64,000 nt of DNA from Bordetella genomosp. 10 (GTDB lineage Bacteria > Pseudomonadota > Gammaproteobacteria > Burkholderiales > Burkholderiaceae_B): positions 372,001 to 436,000 of the forward strand of contig NZ_NEVM01000005.1 of assembly GCF_002261225.1 (NCBI RefSeq). The letters run 5' to 3'. Positions 9,247 through 18,024 of the stretch are shown one piece after another. A program made the position numbers and the translations under genes. Each line of letters opens with the position of its first letter. Position 1 is the stretch's first letter. The notes beneath the pieces were generated by a model, which searched no databases, was not told where the DNA came from, and saw nothing but the letters and a program-made list of their open reading frames with translations.

Positions 9247-10657
9247 GATTCTTCTCCAGCCGGCGCACGTCCGTGATGCGCCCCGTCGTTGCCGCCGCGG
9301 CGGCCATTGCCGGGCTCATGAGGTGGGTGATGGCGCCCCTGCCCTGCCGGCCCTCGAAGTTGCGGTTGGTCGTGGACGCGCAGCGCACGCCGTCGGCCAG
9401 CACGTCGTCGTTCATGGCCAGGCACATCGAACAGCCCGCATTGCGCCACTCGAACCCGGCTTCGATGAAGACCTTGTCCAGCCCTTCCGCTTCCGCCGCG
9501 GCCTTGACCATCCCCGAGCCCGGCACGACCATGGCCCGCACGCCCTCGGCGACGCGGCGGCCGCAAATGACGGCCGCCGCCGCGCGCAGGTCTTCGATCC
9601 GGCCGTTGGTGCAGGAGCCGATGAAGACGTGCTGGATCGGCGTGCCTTCGATCGCATCGCCTTCCCGCAACTTCGTGTACGCCATCGCGCGCGCGCCGCT
9701 GGCGCGCGCCGCCCCCTCGGCGAGATCGCGCAGGCGCGGCACCTGTCCGTCGATGGCGACGACCTGGTCCGGGCTCGTCCCCCAGGTGACTTGCGGCGCG
9801 ATGTCGCGCGCGTCGAACGCGTGGAACGCATCGTAGGCGGCGCCGTCGTCGGTGCGCAGGTCGCGCCACGCCGCCAGCGCGGCCTGGCGATGCTCACCCG
9901 CGAGGTCGGGAGCGCGCGCCATCACGTAGTCGATCGCCCTCTGGTCGGGCGCGATCAGCGCGCCGCGGGCGCCCGCCTCGACGATCATATTGCACAGCGT
10001 GAACCGGGCCTCGATGGACAGCGCCTCGATGGCGCTGCCGCTGTACTCGATGACGTAGCCCAGCGCCCCGCGCGCGCCGATGCGGCCGATGATGGCCAGC
10101 ACCAGGTCCTTCGCCGTCACGCCCGCGGCCAGTTGGCCGTCGACGCGGATGTGCATGGTCCGGGCGACCCGGTAGACCAGCGTCTGCGTGGCCAGGACGT
10201 GCTCGACCTCGGTGGTGCCGATGCCGAAGCCGAGCGCGCCCAACGCGCCATACGTGGTCGTATGGCTATCGCCGCAGATCACCACCATGCCGGGCCGGAT
10301 CATCCCGTGCTCGGGGGCGACGACGTGCTCGATGCCTTGCAGGGCATCGTTCGTGTCGAACAGCGGGATGTCGAAGGTGTCGCAGTTCTTCTTCAGATAA
10401 CTCGCCTGCAAGGCCGAGGGCGGGTCGGCGATGACGCGTATCCGGCCCGGATGGGTGGGGATGATGTGGCTGACCACGGCCACGTTCTGGCCGGGCATCG
10501 GCACGCCCCGGCCTTCTTCGTACAGGCCGGCGAAGGCCTGCGGGCTGGTGTACTCGTTCATCAGGTGCAGGTCGCAGAAAAGCAGGATGTTCTGCTCATC
10601 GAGCCTTGCCACCGTATGCGAGTCTATGAGCTTCTGGTAGAGCGTTCGTGGAGACAT
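9239..10657 (-). CDS. leuC: LeuC-type dehydratase large subunit ([4Fe-4S])
   Basis: This 472-residue large subunit has the active-site block CGDSHTTTYGALGALGFGIG and three cluster cysteines: C349 (GSCTNGR), C409 and C412 (GCSMCLAMN). Length agrees with LeuC. It overlaps leuD by 8 bp, so translation is probably coupled. The neighbours are Bug receptors on both sides and a dioxygenase, not leucine genes. This makes it a likely paralogue of the biosynthetic enzyme; true substrate unknown. Confidence 0.88.
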   Translation of the reverse strand: MSPRTLYQKLIDSHTVARLDEQNILLFCDLHLMNEYTSPQAFAGLYEEGRGVPMPGQNVAVVSHIIPTHPGRIRVIADPPSALQASYLKKNCDTFDIPLFDTNDALQGIEHVVAPEHGMIRPGMVVICGDSHTTTYGALGALGFGIGTTEVEHVLATQTLVYRVARTMHIRVDGQLAAGVTAKDLVLAIIGRIGARGALGYVIEYSGSAIEALSIEARFTLCNMIVEAGARGALIAPDQRAIDYVMARAPDLAGEHRQAALAAWRDLRTDDGAAYDAFHAFDARDIAPQVTWGTSPDQVVAIDGQVPRLRDLAEGAARASGARAMAYTKLREGDAIEGTPIQHVFIGSCTNGRIEDLRAAAAVICGRRVAEGVRAMVVPGSGMVKAAAEAEGLDKVFIEAGFEWRNAGCSMCLAMNDDVLADGVRCASTTNRNFEGRQGRGAITHLMSPAMAAAAATTGRITDVRRLEKNHG

Positions 10658-10708
10658 TTGGCGTCCGGGAATATCTGGAAAGCGTCTGGATAGCGAGGTC
10701 GGCCGGGC

Positions 10709-11668
10709 TCACTGGATGGTGATGCCGCGGTCCTTGACCAGCTTGTCCCATTTGGGGATTTCGGTTTCGAGGCGGGCCCGGGCCTGCGCGGGCGTGGACG
10801 GCGTCGCCTCGAAACCTTCACGGTTCATGCGGTCCGACATCGCCTTGGAAGCGAGCACCTTGTCGAGGGTTTCGTTCAGCTTGTCGATGACGGGCTGGGG
10901 CGTGCGCGCCGGCGCGAAGACGATGAACCACGTATCGAAGGAATAACCCGGCAGGCCGGCTTCGGCGATGGTCGGAACGTCGGGCATCAGCGGCGAGCGC
11001 TTGGCGCCCGTCACGCCCAGCGCGCGTATCTTGCCGCTCTGGATCTGGCCTTGCGCGGCCGCCAGGACGGGGAAGCACAACTGCACCTGCCCGCTCATCA
11101 CGTCGATCAGGGCGGGACCGCCACCGCGATAAGGGATGTGCACCATGTCCACCCCCGCCACCGCCTTGAACAACTCGGCCGCCATATGGAAGGTGCTGCC
11201 GGGCCCGGCCGAGGCATAGGTCAGCTTGCCCGGCTCCTTCTTGGCCAGTTCGATCAGCTCCTTGACGCTCTTGACCGGGACCTCGTTGTTGACGACCAGC
11301 ACGTGCTGCGAGGACGCCACCATGCCGATGGGCGCCAGGTCCTTCAAGGTGTCGTACGGCATGTGGGGGAACAGGGCCGGATTGATGGCCAGCGACACGG
11401 TCTGCAGGCCGATGGTGTAACCGTCGGGCGCCGACTTCGCGACGGCGTCCACGCCCACGTTTCCGCCGGCACCGCCCCGGTTTTCAATGACGATGGCGCG
11501 GCCCAGGGCCTTGGCCCATTCGTCGCCGACCATGCGGGCGACGATATCCGCGCTGCCGCCGGGCGCATAGGGAACGATGAGCTTGATGGGCCGCTCGGGA
11601 TAGTCGGCCGAGGCGCTGGTACAGAACGCGAAAGTGGCGAGGATGGCGAGAAGCCCGCGACGCAGCAT
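10709..11668 (-). CDS. Bug-family solute-binding receptor
   Basis: This 319-residue secreted receptor has a short Sec signal (MLRRGLLAILATF... ending SASA). The mature N terminus is DYPERPIKLIVPYAPGGSAD, followed by NRGGAGGNVGVDAVAKSAPDGYT, the Bug ligand-pocket signature. The ATG at 11668 was preferred because GGAG lies six bases before it; a longer in-frame ATG lies four codons upstream. It heads the leftward cluster with leuCD and is divergent from a LysR gene. That LysR probably controls it. Confidence 0.9.
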   Translation of the reverse strand: MLRRGLLAILATFAFCTSASADYPERPIKLIVPYAPGGSADIVARMVGDEWAKALGRAIVIENRGGAGGNVGVDAVAKSAPDGYTIGLQTVSLAINPALFPHMPYDTLKDLAPIGMVASSQHVLVVNNEVPVKSVKELIELAKKEPGKLTYASAGPGSTFHMAAELFKAVAGVDMVHIPYRGGGPALIDVMSGQVQLCFPVLAAAQGQIQSGKIRALGVTGAKRSPLMPDVPTIAEAGLPGYSFDTWFIVFAPARTPQPVIDKLNETLDKVLASKAMSDRMNREGFEATPSTPAQARARLETEIPKWDKLVKDRGITIQ

Positions 11669-11770
11669 AAGTGTCTCCATTTAATGATGATTGTGTGGTC
11701 GAATCTTAATAGTGAATTGATCCGCGATAATGTCGTTCCAAATTAGTTATTTATTTCCTTTGAGTTCATA
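11669..11770. promoter_or_regulatory. Divergent promoter region between Bug receptor and LysR gene
   Basis: About 100 unusually AT-rich bases (for example AATCTTAATAGTGAATTGAT) separate the divergent Bug and lysR starts. Divergent LysR regulation normally works through T-N11-A sites in such gaps. I see AT-rich candidates but cannot define one site confidently. Confidence 0.45.
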
Positions 11771-12685
11771 ATGAGCCCCCTCTCCGACCTGGAGTTCTTT
11801 GCCGTCCTCGCGAAACACGCCAGCCTGCGCGAGGCGGCGCAGCAACTGGGCATCACGCCTCCCGCGGTCAGCAAGCGCCTGCACGCCGTCGAACGGCGTC
11901 TGGGGGTGCGGCTCCTGAACCGGACGACGCGGCGGGCCAGCCTGACGCCGGAGGGAGAAACCTACCTGCTCGAAGGCGCGCGCGTGCTGGAAGAACTGGA
12001 AGCGTTGGAGCGCAAGGTCGCCGGCGCGCGGGCCATCCCCCGGGGCATCCTGCGCGTGGTGGCGACGCTGGGATTCGGCCGCCGTTTCATCTCGCCGGCG
12101 CTGTCCGAATTCGCCCGGCGCTTTCCCGACGTCGAGGTCCAGCTCACGCTCACGGACCGTCCCGTCAACCTCATCGAGCAGGGGTTCGACCTGCAGATCC
12201 GGATAGGGGAACTGCCCGACTCGACGCTGACGGCGCGGCTGCTGGCCCACAACCGCCGCGTGCTGGGCGCCTCCAAGGCTTACCTGTCCACGCACGGCCA
12301 CCCGGCGACGCCGCGCGAACTGGCCCGGCACGCCTGCCTCTTCATCCAGGAAAACGACGAGACCTTCGGCACCTGGCACCTGCAGTCCGGCGGCGCGTCG
12401 GAAACCGTCAAGGTCCGCGGCCCGCTCGCCTCCAACGACGGGGAATGCGTCGTGAACTGGGCGCTGGACGGCCATGGCATCCTGATGCGGTCTTTGTGGG
12501 AGATAAAGCCCCTGCTCCAGAGCGGACGCCTGGAGCGCGTGCTGCCGAAATGGGACCTGCCCCCCGCGGACATCTATGCGGTATTTCCCACCAGGAACTA
12601 TCTCTCGGCGAAGACGCGCGCGCTGGTGGACTTTCTTTTGGACACCTTCGCGCCGCAGCGGCGCGACAGGGACGGCCAGTGGTAG
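11771..12685 (+). CDS. LysR-family transcriptional regulator
   Basis: This 304-residue regulator has a winged HTH at residues 1-60 (MSPLSDLEFFAVLAKHASLREAA, PAVSKRLHAVERRLG) and a substrate-binding domain with the pattern of the CrgA/DsdC-like subgroup (VEVQLTLTDRPVNLIEQGFD). It is divergent from the Bug-leuCD operon and upstream of another Bug gene on the same strand, so it may control both. Effector unknown. Confidence 0.9.
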   Translation: MSPLSDLEFFAVLAKHASLREAAQQLGITPPAVSKRLHAVERRLGVRLLNRTTRRASLTPEGETYLLEGARVLEELEALERKVAGARAIPRGILRVVATLGFGRRFISPALSEFARRFPDVEVQLTLTDRPVNLIEQGFDLQIRIGELPDSTLTARLLAHNRRVLGASKAYLSTHGHPATPRELARHACLFIQENDETFGTWHLQSGGASETVKVRGPLASNDGECVVNWALDGHGILMRSLWEIKPLLQSGRLERVLPKWDLPPADIYAVFPTRNYLSAKTRALVDFLLDTFAPQRRDRDGQW

Positions 12686-12791
12686 CGTGCCGCCATGCCT
12701 GGACCGATAATCAGGCAAGCGCACCGGGGCGCGGCGGCGGAGAGCCATCCGCACGCGGGAATCCCGCAATACGGCATCGAGGGAGACATCG

Positions 12792-13793
12792 ATGAAGCTT
12801 CTTTCAAAATTGGCGCGCCGATGGTTTTCCGCGGGCGCGCTGACGGCCGGGCTGCTCGGCGCCCCCTTCGCATCATCGGCGGCCGATGCCTATCCCAGCC
12901 AGCCCATCCGGCTGATCGTCCCGTTCTCACCCGGCGGCGCCGTGGACGTCTACGCCCGCATCGTCGCCCCCGCGCTGGGCAAGGAACTCGGGCAAAGCGT
13001 GGTGGTGGACAACCGTCCCGGCGCGAGCGGCATCATCGGCACGGAAACCGTGGCGCGATCCGCGCCCGACGGCTATACGCTGGTGCTGGGGAACATCGCC
13101 ACCCTGGGCATCAACCCGGTCATCTACAAGAACAATCCCTTCGATCCGCTCAAGCAGTTGACCCCCATCACCAAGACCGTCGCGGTCAATTACGTGCTGG
13201 TGGTGAACCCCGGCAAGGTGCCGGTGCACAGCGTGGCCGAACTGGTGGCCTATGCCAAGGCGCATCCGGGCACCCTTACCTACGGGTCGTCGGGGACCGG
13301 CAGCATGCAGCAGATGGCCGCCGCGCTTTTCGAATCGAAGACGGGAATCAAGCTCCTGCACGTCCCGTACAAAGGCACCGGCGCGCTGCTCGGCGACCTG
13401 GTCGCCGGGCATATCGACATGATATTCGCCGACCAGGGCACGATGATGCAGCAGGTGAAAGCCGGCAAGCTCGTCGCGCTGGCCGTCGGCGGATCGCGCC
13501 GCGTTGCCGAGTACCCGGACATTCCCACCATCGCCGAGGCCGCCCAGTTGCCGGGCTTCGAGGTGGTCGCGTGGCAGGGATTGGCCGGGCCGCCCGGGCT
13601 GGCGCCGGACGTCGTCGAGAAGCTGAACCATGCCATCGCCAAGCTGCAGTCCGACCCCGGCATCCGCGACAAGCTGCTGGAAGCCGGCCTGGTTCCCGAT
13701 GCCGGCTCGCCGGCGGCCTTCCGCGACTACATAGGCGCGGAACTGCAAAAATGGGGCAAGGTCGCCGCCGACCTGGGCATCAAGGCGGATTGA
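12792..13793 (+). CDS. Bug-family solute-binding receptor
   Basis: This 333-residue protein has a signal peptide (to about residue 30, FASSAADA). The mature start is YPSQPIRLIVPFSPGGAVD, followed by NRPGASGIIGTETVARSAPDGYT, the Bug signature. It lies 106 bases after the lysR stop on the same strand. With two other Bug receptors within 8 kb, it shows a local expansion of this family, which is characteristic of Bordetella-type genomes. Ligand unknown. Confidence 0.92.
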   Translation: MKLLSKLARRWFSAGALTAGLLGAPFASSAADAYPSQPIRLIVPFSPGGAVDVYARIVAPALGKELGQSVVVDNRPGASGIIGTETVARSAPDGYTLVLGNIATLGINPVIYKNNPFDPLKQLTPITKTVAVNYVLVVNPGKVPVHSVAELVAYAKAHPGTLTYGSSGTGSMQQMAAALFESKTGIKLLHVPYKGTGALLGDLVAGHIDMIFADQGTMMQQVKAGKLVALAVGGSRRVAEYPDIPTIAEAAQLPGFEVVAWQGLAGPPGLAPDVVEKLNHAIAKLQSDPGIRDKLLEAGLVPDAGSPAAFRDYIGAELQKWGKVAADLGIKAD

Positions 13794-13807
13794 GGCAGCG
13801 CGCCCGC

Positions 13808-13830
13808 GGCTATCGATCGCATCGATAGCC
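13808..13830. terminator. Palindromic bidirectional terminator-like hairpin
   Basis: A 10-bp perfect stem, GGCTATCGAT with ATCGATAGCC, and a 3-nt loop lie between the convergent Bug and rraA-like genes. It has no long T-run but is well placed to end both transcripts. Confidence 0.5.
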
Positions 13831-13886
13831 GCCCTGCTATCGCTATCGAGCCGCCGCGCCGGCGGGAAAGCCGGCGCCCCGGCCGA

Positions 13887-14606
13887 TCAACGATTGCGTT
13901 CCTTGCGCCACGCCGCGAAATCGATCGGCGTCTGCGGATCGGTCGCGGGATACAGGCCCAGGATGGAACGGCCGTTGGCCACCTGCTCGGCCACGAAGTC
14001 CTCGAACACCGTCATCTCCGCGGCCTCGGCGGCGATTTCATCGGCCATGTGCGCGGGAATCACCAGCACGCCCTCGTCGTCGCCGACGATGACGTCGCCG
14101 GGAAACACCGGCGCGTCGCCGCAGCCGATGGGCACGTTGATGTCGATGGCCTGGTGCAGCGTCAGATTGGTCGGCGCCGACGGGCGCTGGTGATAGGCGC
14201 GGATCTTCATCTTGCCGATCTCGGGCGCGTCGCGGAAACCGCCGTCGGTCACCACGCCCTCCACGCCGCGCGCCTGCAAGCGGCCGACGAGTATCCCGCC
14301 GGCCGAGGCCGCGCGCGCGTCCTTGCGGCTATCGATCACCAGCACCGCCCCGGGCGGGCAATCCTCGACGGCCTTGCGCTGCGGATGCGCGCGGTCGCGG
14401 AAGACTTCGATGCCGTTGAGGTCTTCGCGCGCCGGCATGTAGCGCAGGGTGAAGGCCTCGCCCACCATGGACGGACCGCCGCGCACGCCGCCCACGGGCA
14501 AGGCGCCCTGGATCATCTGCGTGCGCAGGCCGCGCTTGAACAGGCAGGTGCACAAGGTGGCGGTGCTCACGCCGCGCAGCAATTCACGGGTCTCGGGTTT
14601 CAGCAT
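13887..14606 (-). CDS. RraA-family protein (regulator-like / HMG-type aldolase fold)
   Basis: This 239-residue RraA-fold protein has the signature GVVTDGGFRDAPEIGKM and the preceding GAVLVIDSRKDARAASAGG, which form the metal and ligand site in the RraA/4-hydroxy-4-methyl-2-oxoglutarate aldolase group. RraA homologues either inhibit RNase E or act as class II pyruvate aldolases. Beside a sugar-acid dehydratase, the catabolic role is more likely. The ATG at 14606 was chosen because the family begins near LKPETRELL; longer in-frame sequence is not family-like. The dehydratase gene ends 73 bases upstream in the same direction. Confidence 0.8.
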   Translation of the reverse strand: MLKPETRELLRGVSTATLCTCLFKRGLRTQMIQGALPVGGVRGGPSMVGEAFTLRYMPAREDLNGIEVFRDRAHPQRKAVEDCPPGAVLVIDSRKDARAASAGGILVGRLQARGVEGVVTDGGFRDAPEIGKMKIRAYHQRPSAPTNLTLHQAIDINVPIGCGDAPVFPGDVIVGDDEGVLVIPAHMADEIAAEAAEMTVFEDFVAEQVANGRSILGLYPATDPQTPIDFAAWRKERNR

Positions 14607-14679
14607 GGGTGTCTCTATCCGTATGTCTGTATGGGTTGCGGAACGAAAAAGGAACGGCCGGCGCATCGGCAAGCCGCGA

Positions 14680-16419
14680 TCAGAAGATGTCCGGCTCGCG
14701 CACCGGCGCGCCGAAGTCGGTGCGCAGGAAATCGAAATCGCAGCCCTGGTCGGCCTGCTCGATGTGCTTGGAGAACATCCAGCCATAGCCGCGCTCGTAG
14801 CGGCGCTCGGGCTGGCGCCATTCGGCGCGGCGGCGCTGCAGCTCGGCATCGTCCACGTCCAGGCTGATGGTGCGCGCATCGACGTCCAGCGTGATGATGT
14901 CGCCGTTGCGCACCAGGCTCAGCGGACCGCCGACGTACGACTCCGGCGACACGTGCAGGATGCAGGCGCCATAGCTGGTGCCGCTCATGCGCGCGTCGGA
15001 CAGGCGCACCATGTCGCGCACGCCCTGCTTCACGAGTTTCTTGGGGATGGGCAGCATGCCCCATTCGGGCATGCCCGGGCCGCCCTGCGGACCGGCGTTG
15101 CGCAGGATCAGCACGTGATCCGCCGTGACGTCCAGGTTTTCGTCGTCGATGGCCGCCTTCATCGAGGGATAGTCGTCGAACACCAGGGCCGGGCCGGAGT
15201 GCTTGAGGAAGCGCGGATCCGCGGCGCCCGGCTTCATCACGCAGCCGTCCGGGGCCAGGTTGCCGCGCAGCACGGCCAGCGAACCCTCGGCATAGACCGG
15301 GTTCTCCACGGTGCGGATGACGTCGTCGTTGTACACCGCCGCGCCCTCGATGTTCTGTCCCAGCGTGCGGCCGGTGACGGTCATCTCGTCCAGGTGCAGA
15401 TGCTCGCGGATGCGCGTCATCATGGCCGGCAGGCCGCCCGCGTAGAAGAAGTCCTCCATCAGGTACTTGTCGCCGCTGGGGCGCACGTTGGCGATCACCG
15501 GCACCTTGCGGCTGGCCTTCTCGAAATCGTCCAGGCTGATGTCGTGGCCCGCGCGGCGCCCCTGGGCGATCACGTGGATGATGGCGTTGGTGGAACAGCC
15601 CATGGCCATGGCCACGGTGATGGCGTTCTCGAAGGCCTTGCGGGTCTGGATGCGAGCCGGCGTCAAGTCCTCCCACACCATTTCCACGATGCGCCGGCCC
15701 GACTCCGAACTCATCCGGACGTGGTTGGCGTCCGGCGCCGGAATCGACGAGGCGCCCGGCAAGGTCATTCCCAGGGCTTCGGCGATGGCCGTCATCGTGC
15801 TGGCCGTGCCCATGGTCATGCAGGTGCCGTGGCTGCGCGCGATGCCGCCCTGGATGCCGATCCACTGCTGTTCGGTGATGACGCCGGCGCGGCGGTCGTC
15901 CCAGAACTTCCACGCGTCGGAGCCCGAGCCCAGCGTGTGGCCTTGCCAGTTGCCGCGCAGCATGGGGCCGGCCGGCACGTAGATGGCCGGCAGGCCGGCG
16001 CTGGTGGCACCCATCAGCAACGCGGGCGTGGTCTTGTCGCAACCGCCCATCAGCACCACGCCGTCGACGGGATGGCAGCGCAAGAGCTCCTCCGCGTCCA
16101 TCGCCAGCATGTTCCGGTACAGCATCGTGGTCGGCTTGACGTATTGTTCCGCCAGCGACAGGGCCGGCAGTTCGATGGGAAAGCCGCCGGCCTGCAAGAC
16201 GCCCCGCTTCACGTCCTCGACGCGTTGCTTGAAATGGGTATGACAGGGGTTGATGTCCGACCACGTATTGACGATGCCGATCACGGGACGCCCGGCCCAT
16301 TCCTCCGGCGAATAGCCCATCTGCATGGCGCGCGAACGATGGCCGAAACCGCGCAGGTCGTCGGGGGCGAACCAGCGCGCGCTGCGCAGGGTCTGGGGAG
16401 TCTTCTTGTGAGTAGTCAT
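14680..16419 (-). CDS. IlvD/Edd-family sugar-acid dehydratase, L-arabinonate dehydratase-like
   Basis: This 579-residue dehydratase has its three [2Fe-2S] cysteines at C59 (NPCHTHF), C127 (GGCDKTTP) and C200 (HGTCMTMGTAS). The length and all three positions match my recollection of characterised L-arabinonate dehydratase of the IlvD/EDD family. These enzymes remove water from L-arabinonate or related aldonates to give 2-keto-3-deoxy acids. It is followed by an RraA-like gene that could act downstream, and is divergent from a GntR regulator. Substrate (arabinonate, fuconate, galactonate) is not settled by sequence alone. Confidence 0.85.
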   Translation of the reverse strand: MTTHKKTPQTLRSARWFAPDDLRGFGHRSRAMQMGYSPEEWAGRPVIGIVNTWSDINPCHTHFKQRVEDVKRGVLQAGGFPIELPALSLAEQYVKPTTMLYRNMLAMDAEELLRCHPVDGVVLMGGCDKTTPALLMGATSAGLPAIYVPAGPMLRGNWQGHTLGSGSDAWKFWDDRRAGVITEQQWIGIQGGIARSHGTCMTMGTASTMTAIAEALGMTLPGASSIPAPDANHVRMSSESGRRIVEMVWEDLTPARIQTRKAFENAITVAMAMGCSTNAIIHVIAQGRRAGHDISLDDFEKASRKVPVIANVRPSGDKYLMEDFFYAGGLPAMMTRIREHLHLDEMTVTGRTLGQNIEGAAVYNDDVIRTVENPVYAEGSLAVLRGNLAPDGCVMKPGAADPRFLKHSGPALVFDDYPSMKAAIDDENLDVTADHVLILRNAGPQGGPGMPEWGMLPIPKKLVKQGVRDMVRLSDARMSGTSYGACILHVSPESYVGGPLSLVRNGDIITLDVDARTISLDVDDAELQRRRAEWRQPERRYERGYGWMFSKHIEQADQGCDFDFLRTDFGAPVREPDIF

Positions 16420-16762
16420 CGTATTTGCTCGGAAAGCGCCTCGGCGGCGTCGACGGAAAAATGGGATGTACTGTGCGGAAGCCGCGCGGGCGCGCGCCGC
16501 CCTCGCCCGCCAGCAGATGGCAAGCGCGGCGTGGCGCGGTCAGGCGTGATGGAACGCCCGTGCATGTCTCCTCCGCCATGGCGGGAAATCCGGGCGGGTT
16601 TGGCTGCGATGTCGCGATGGATTTCGCGGCCAAACTTGCCCGGCATCCCGCCGACAGTTGTTCATTCTCGATTTAAAATATACTAATACATTAGTACATC
16701 ATGAACAAGCCCATGCCCCGCTCCGCGTTCCCGCGCCTACCCCTTACTCATCGCCGCTCGCC
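16420..16762. other. Divergent intergenic region between dehydratase and GntR genes
   Basis: This 343-base gap holds the promoters of the two divergent units. The only clear structured element is the palindrome at 16681-16696. An ATG at 16701 is out of frame with the regulator and was not used. Confidence 0.5.
16681..16696. promoter_or_regulatory. Perfect palindromic operator, candidate GntR-family site
   Basis: TACTAAT-AC-ATTAGTA is a perfect 7-2-7 inverted repeat about 70 bases upstream of the GntR start, facing the divergent dehydratase operon. FCD-type GntR regulators bind short palindromes of this size in their own divergent promoters. Assignment by position and symmetry. Confidence 0.65.
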
Positions 16763-17446
16763 ATGAACGAATCCGTCAGGCTGGACCGCTACCGGCAGGC
16801 CGCCCCGCAGCTCTATGAATTGCTGCGCGAGGCCATCGTTTCCCTGGCCTTGCCGCCGGGCACCGCCTTGGTGCGTCCGGAACTGGCCGCGCAGTACGGG
16901 GTCAGCCAGACGCCCGTGCGCGACGCGCTCATGCGCCTGGAGGAAGAAGGCCTGGTGGACGTGATTCCCCAGGCCGGCACGCGGGTCAGCAAGATCGATC
17001 TCGACCGCGCCGGGCAGGCGCACTTCCTGCGCCGCGCCATCGAGCAGGAACTGGTGCGCGAATTGGCCAGCGCCGGCAACGACGCGCTGGTCAAGCGCCT
17101 GCGCGGGTTACTGGACGTGCAGCAGGCCCAGGTGCGGGCGGCGGACTTCGAGGCTTTCGCCGCCGCCGACCAGGAGTTTCACCGGGAGCTGTATGCGGCC
17201 GCCCATATGCAGGACTTGTGGCAACTGGTGTACAGCCGCAGCGGCCATATCGACCGCCTGCGGCGGCTGCACCTGCCCGCGCTGGGCAAGGCGCAGCGCA
17301 TCCTGAACGATCACACGCTGATCGTCGACGCCATCGCCGCGGCCGATCCGGCGCTGGCGGAAGAACGCCTGCGCGAACACCTGTCGCACACGCTGCGGCA
17401 GGTGGAGGAAATACGCGCGCGCCACCCCGAGTATTTCAACACCTGA
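16763..17446 (+). CDS. GntR-family (FCD-type) transcriptional regulator
   Basis: This 227-residue regulator has an N-terminal winged HTH (LYELLREAIVSLALPPG, YGVSQTPVRDALMRLEEEGLV) and an all-helical C-terminal FCD ligand domain, with metal-site type histidines in EFHRELY and LREHLSHTL. It is divergent from the dehydratase/RraA pair and very likely represses it in response to a sugar acid. The start at 16763 keeps the HTH near the N terminus, as is normal. Confidence 0.9.
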   Translation: MNESVRLDRYRQAAPQLYELLREAIVSLALPPGTALVRPELAAQYGVSQTPVRDALMRLEEEGLVDVIPQAGTRVSKIDLDRAGQAHFLRRAIEQELVRELASAGNDALVKRLRGLLDVQQAQVRAADFEAFAAADQEFHRELYAAAHMQDLWQLVYSRSGHIDRLRRLHLPALGKAQRILNDHTLIVDAIAAADPALAEERLREHLSHTLRQVEEIRARHPEYFNT

Positions 17447-17516
17447 CGCGCGCCGGCTCGGTGCACGACTCGGTGCGCGGCTCGGTGCTCTCAGGCGGGG
17501 GCTCAGGCTTTGGGTC

Positions 17517-17801
17517 TCAGGCTTGAGGCGCGCTACCCTCCGCGCCGCCTTCCAGCTTGGACACCCGCGCCTCCAGCGCCGCCAACTGGTTGGTCAGTTG
17601 ATCCACGCGCGCGAGCGTGCGGGCGAGCAGATCGGCCTGGACGTCGAACTCCTCCCGCGTCACCAGATCGAGCTTGGCGAAGCCTTGCGTCATCATCGCG
17701 CGCACGTTGCGCTCGACATCCGCCGCGGGGCTGCGCGCGATCAGGTCCGAAATGTTCTTCTGGATGTCTTCCATCCATTGCATGGGATTGGTGGTGTTCA
17801 T
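17517..17801 (-). CDS. ubiK: UbiK accessory factor (DUF526/BMFP family)
   Basis: This 94-residue protein begins MNTTNPMQWMEDIQKNISDL and ends in a coiled coil (LARTLARVDQLTNQLAALE). This is the layout of UbiK/YqiC, which helps the ubiquinone biosynthesis complex with UbiJ and trimerises through the coiled coil. The start was chosen for family length (80-100) and an AGGA site. In this group it is normally near comM. It is the last chromosomal gene before the ICE. Confidence 0.85.
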   Translation of the reverse strand: MNTTNPMQWMEDIQKNISDLIARSPAADVERNVRAMMTQGFAKLDLVTREEFDVQADLLARTLARVDQLTNQLAALEARVSKLEGGAEGSAPQA

Positions 17802-17937
17802 GTCTGCATCCTGTTCCGCGAAGATTGAAAGTCGCGTATTGCCAGTGTAAATCGCTTCGCCCGCGAAAATCCGGCCACGCGCCGCCCGCGCCGTGACCGG
17901 CCAGGGAACAATAGGCAGACTTTGGCGCGGCCAAGAT

Positions 17938-17995
17938 AAAAAAGCCCCCACGCCGCGCGGCTACGCCGCTTGCTGCCCCCCGAGGGGGCTTTTTT
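17938..17995. terminator. Long bidirectional hairpin, repeat-like element
   Basis: AAAAAGCCCCC pairs with GGGGGCTTTTT across an inner GC-rich hairpin (CGCCGCGCGGCTACGCCGC). It has T-tracts on both strands, so it can terminate either way. Elements of this look are scattered in Achromobacter/Bordetella chromosomes, as far as I recall. It lies upstream of ubiK and just outside the proposed ICE left end. Confidence 0.6.
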
Positions 17996-18016
17996 GCCTT
18001 GGGAGCGGCCCGGCGG

Positions 18017-18024
18017 CAAAAAAG
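18017..18024. repeat. Candidate attL core (A-tract CAAAAAAG)
   Basis: CAAAAAAG here and CAAAAAAAG at 63253-63261 are near-identical direct repeats at the two transitions between chromosome-like and ICE sequence. Joining the outer flanks through one copy would rebuild a normal terminator T-tract behind the lipoprotein gene. The known Tn4371-family target is also T-rich. Short, A-rich repeats are weak evidence alone. Confidence 0.4.
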
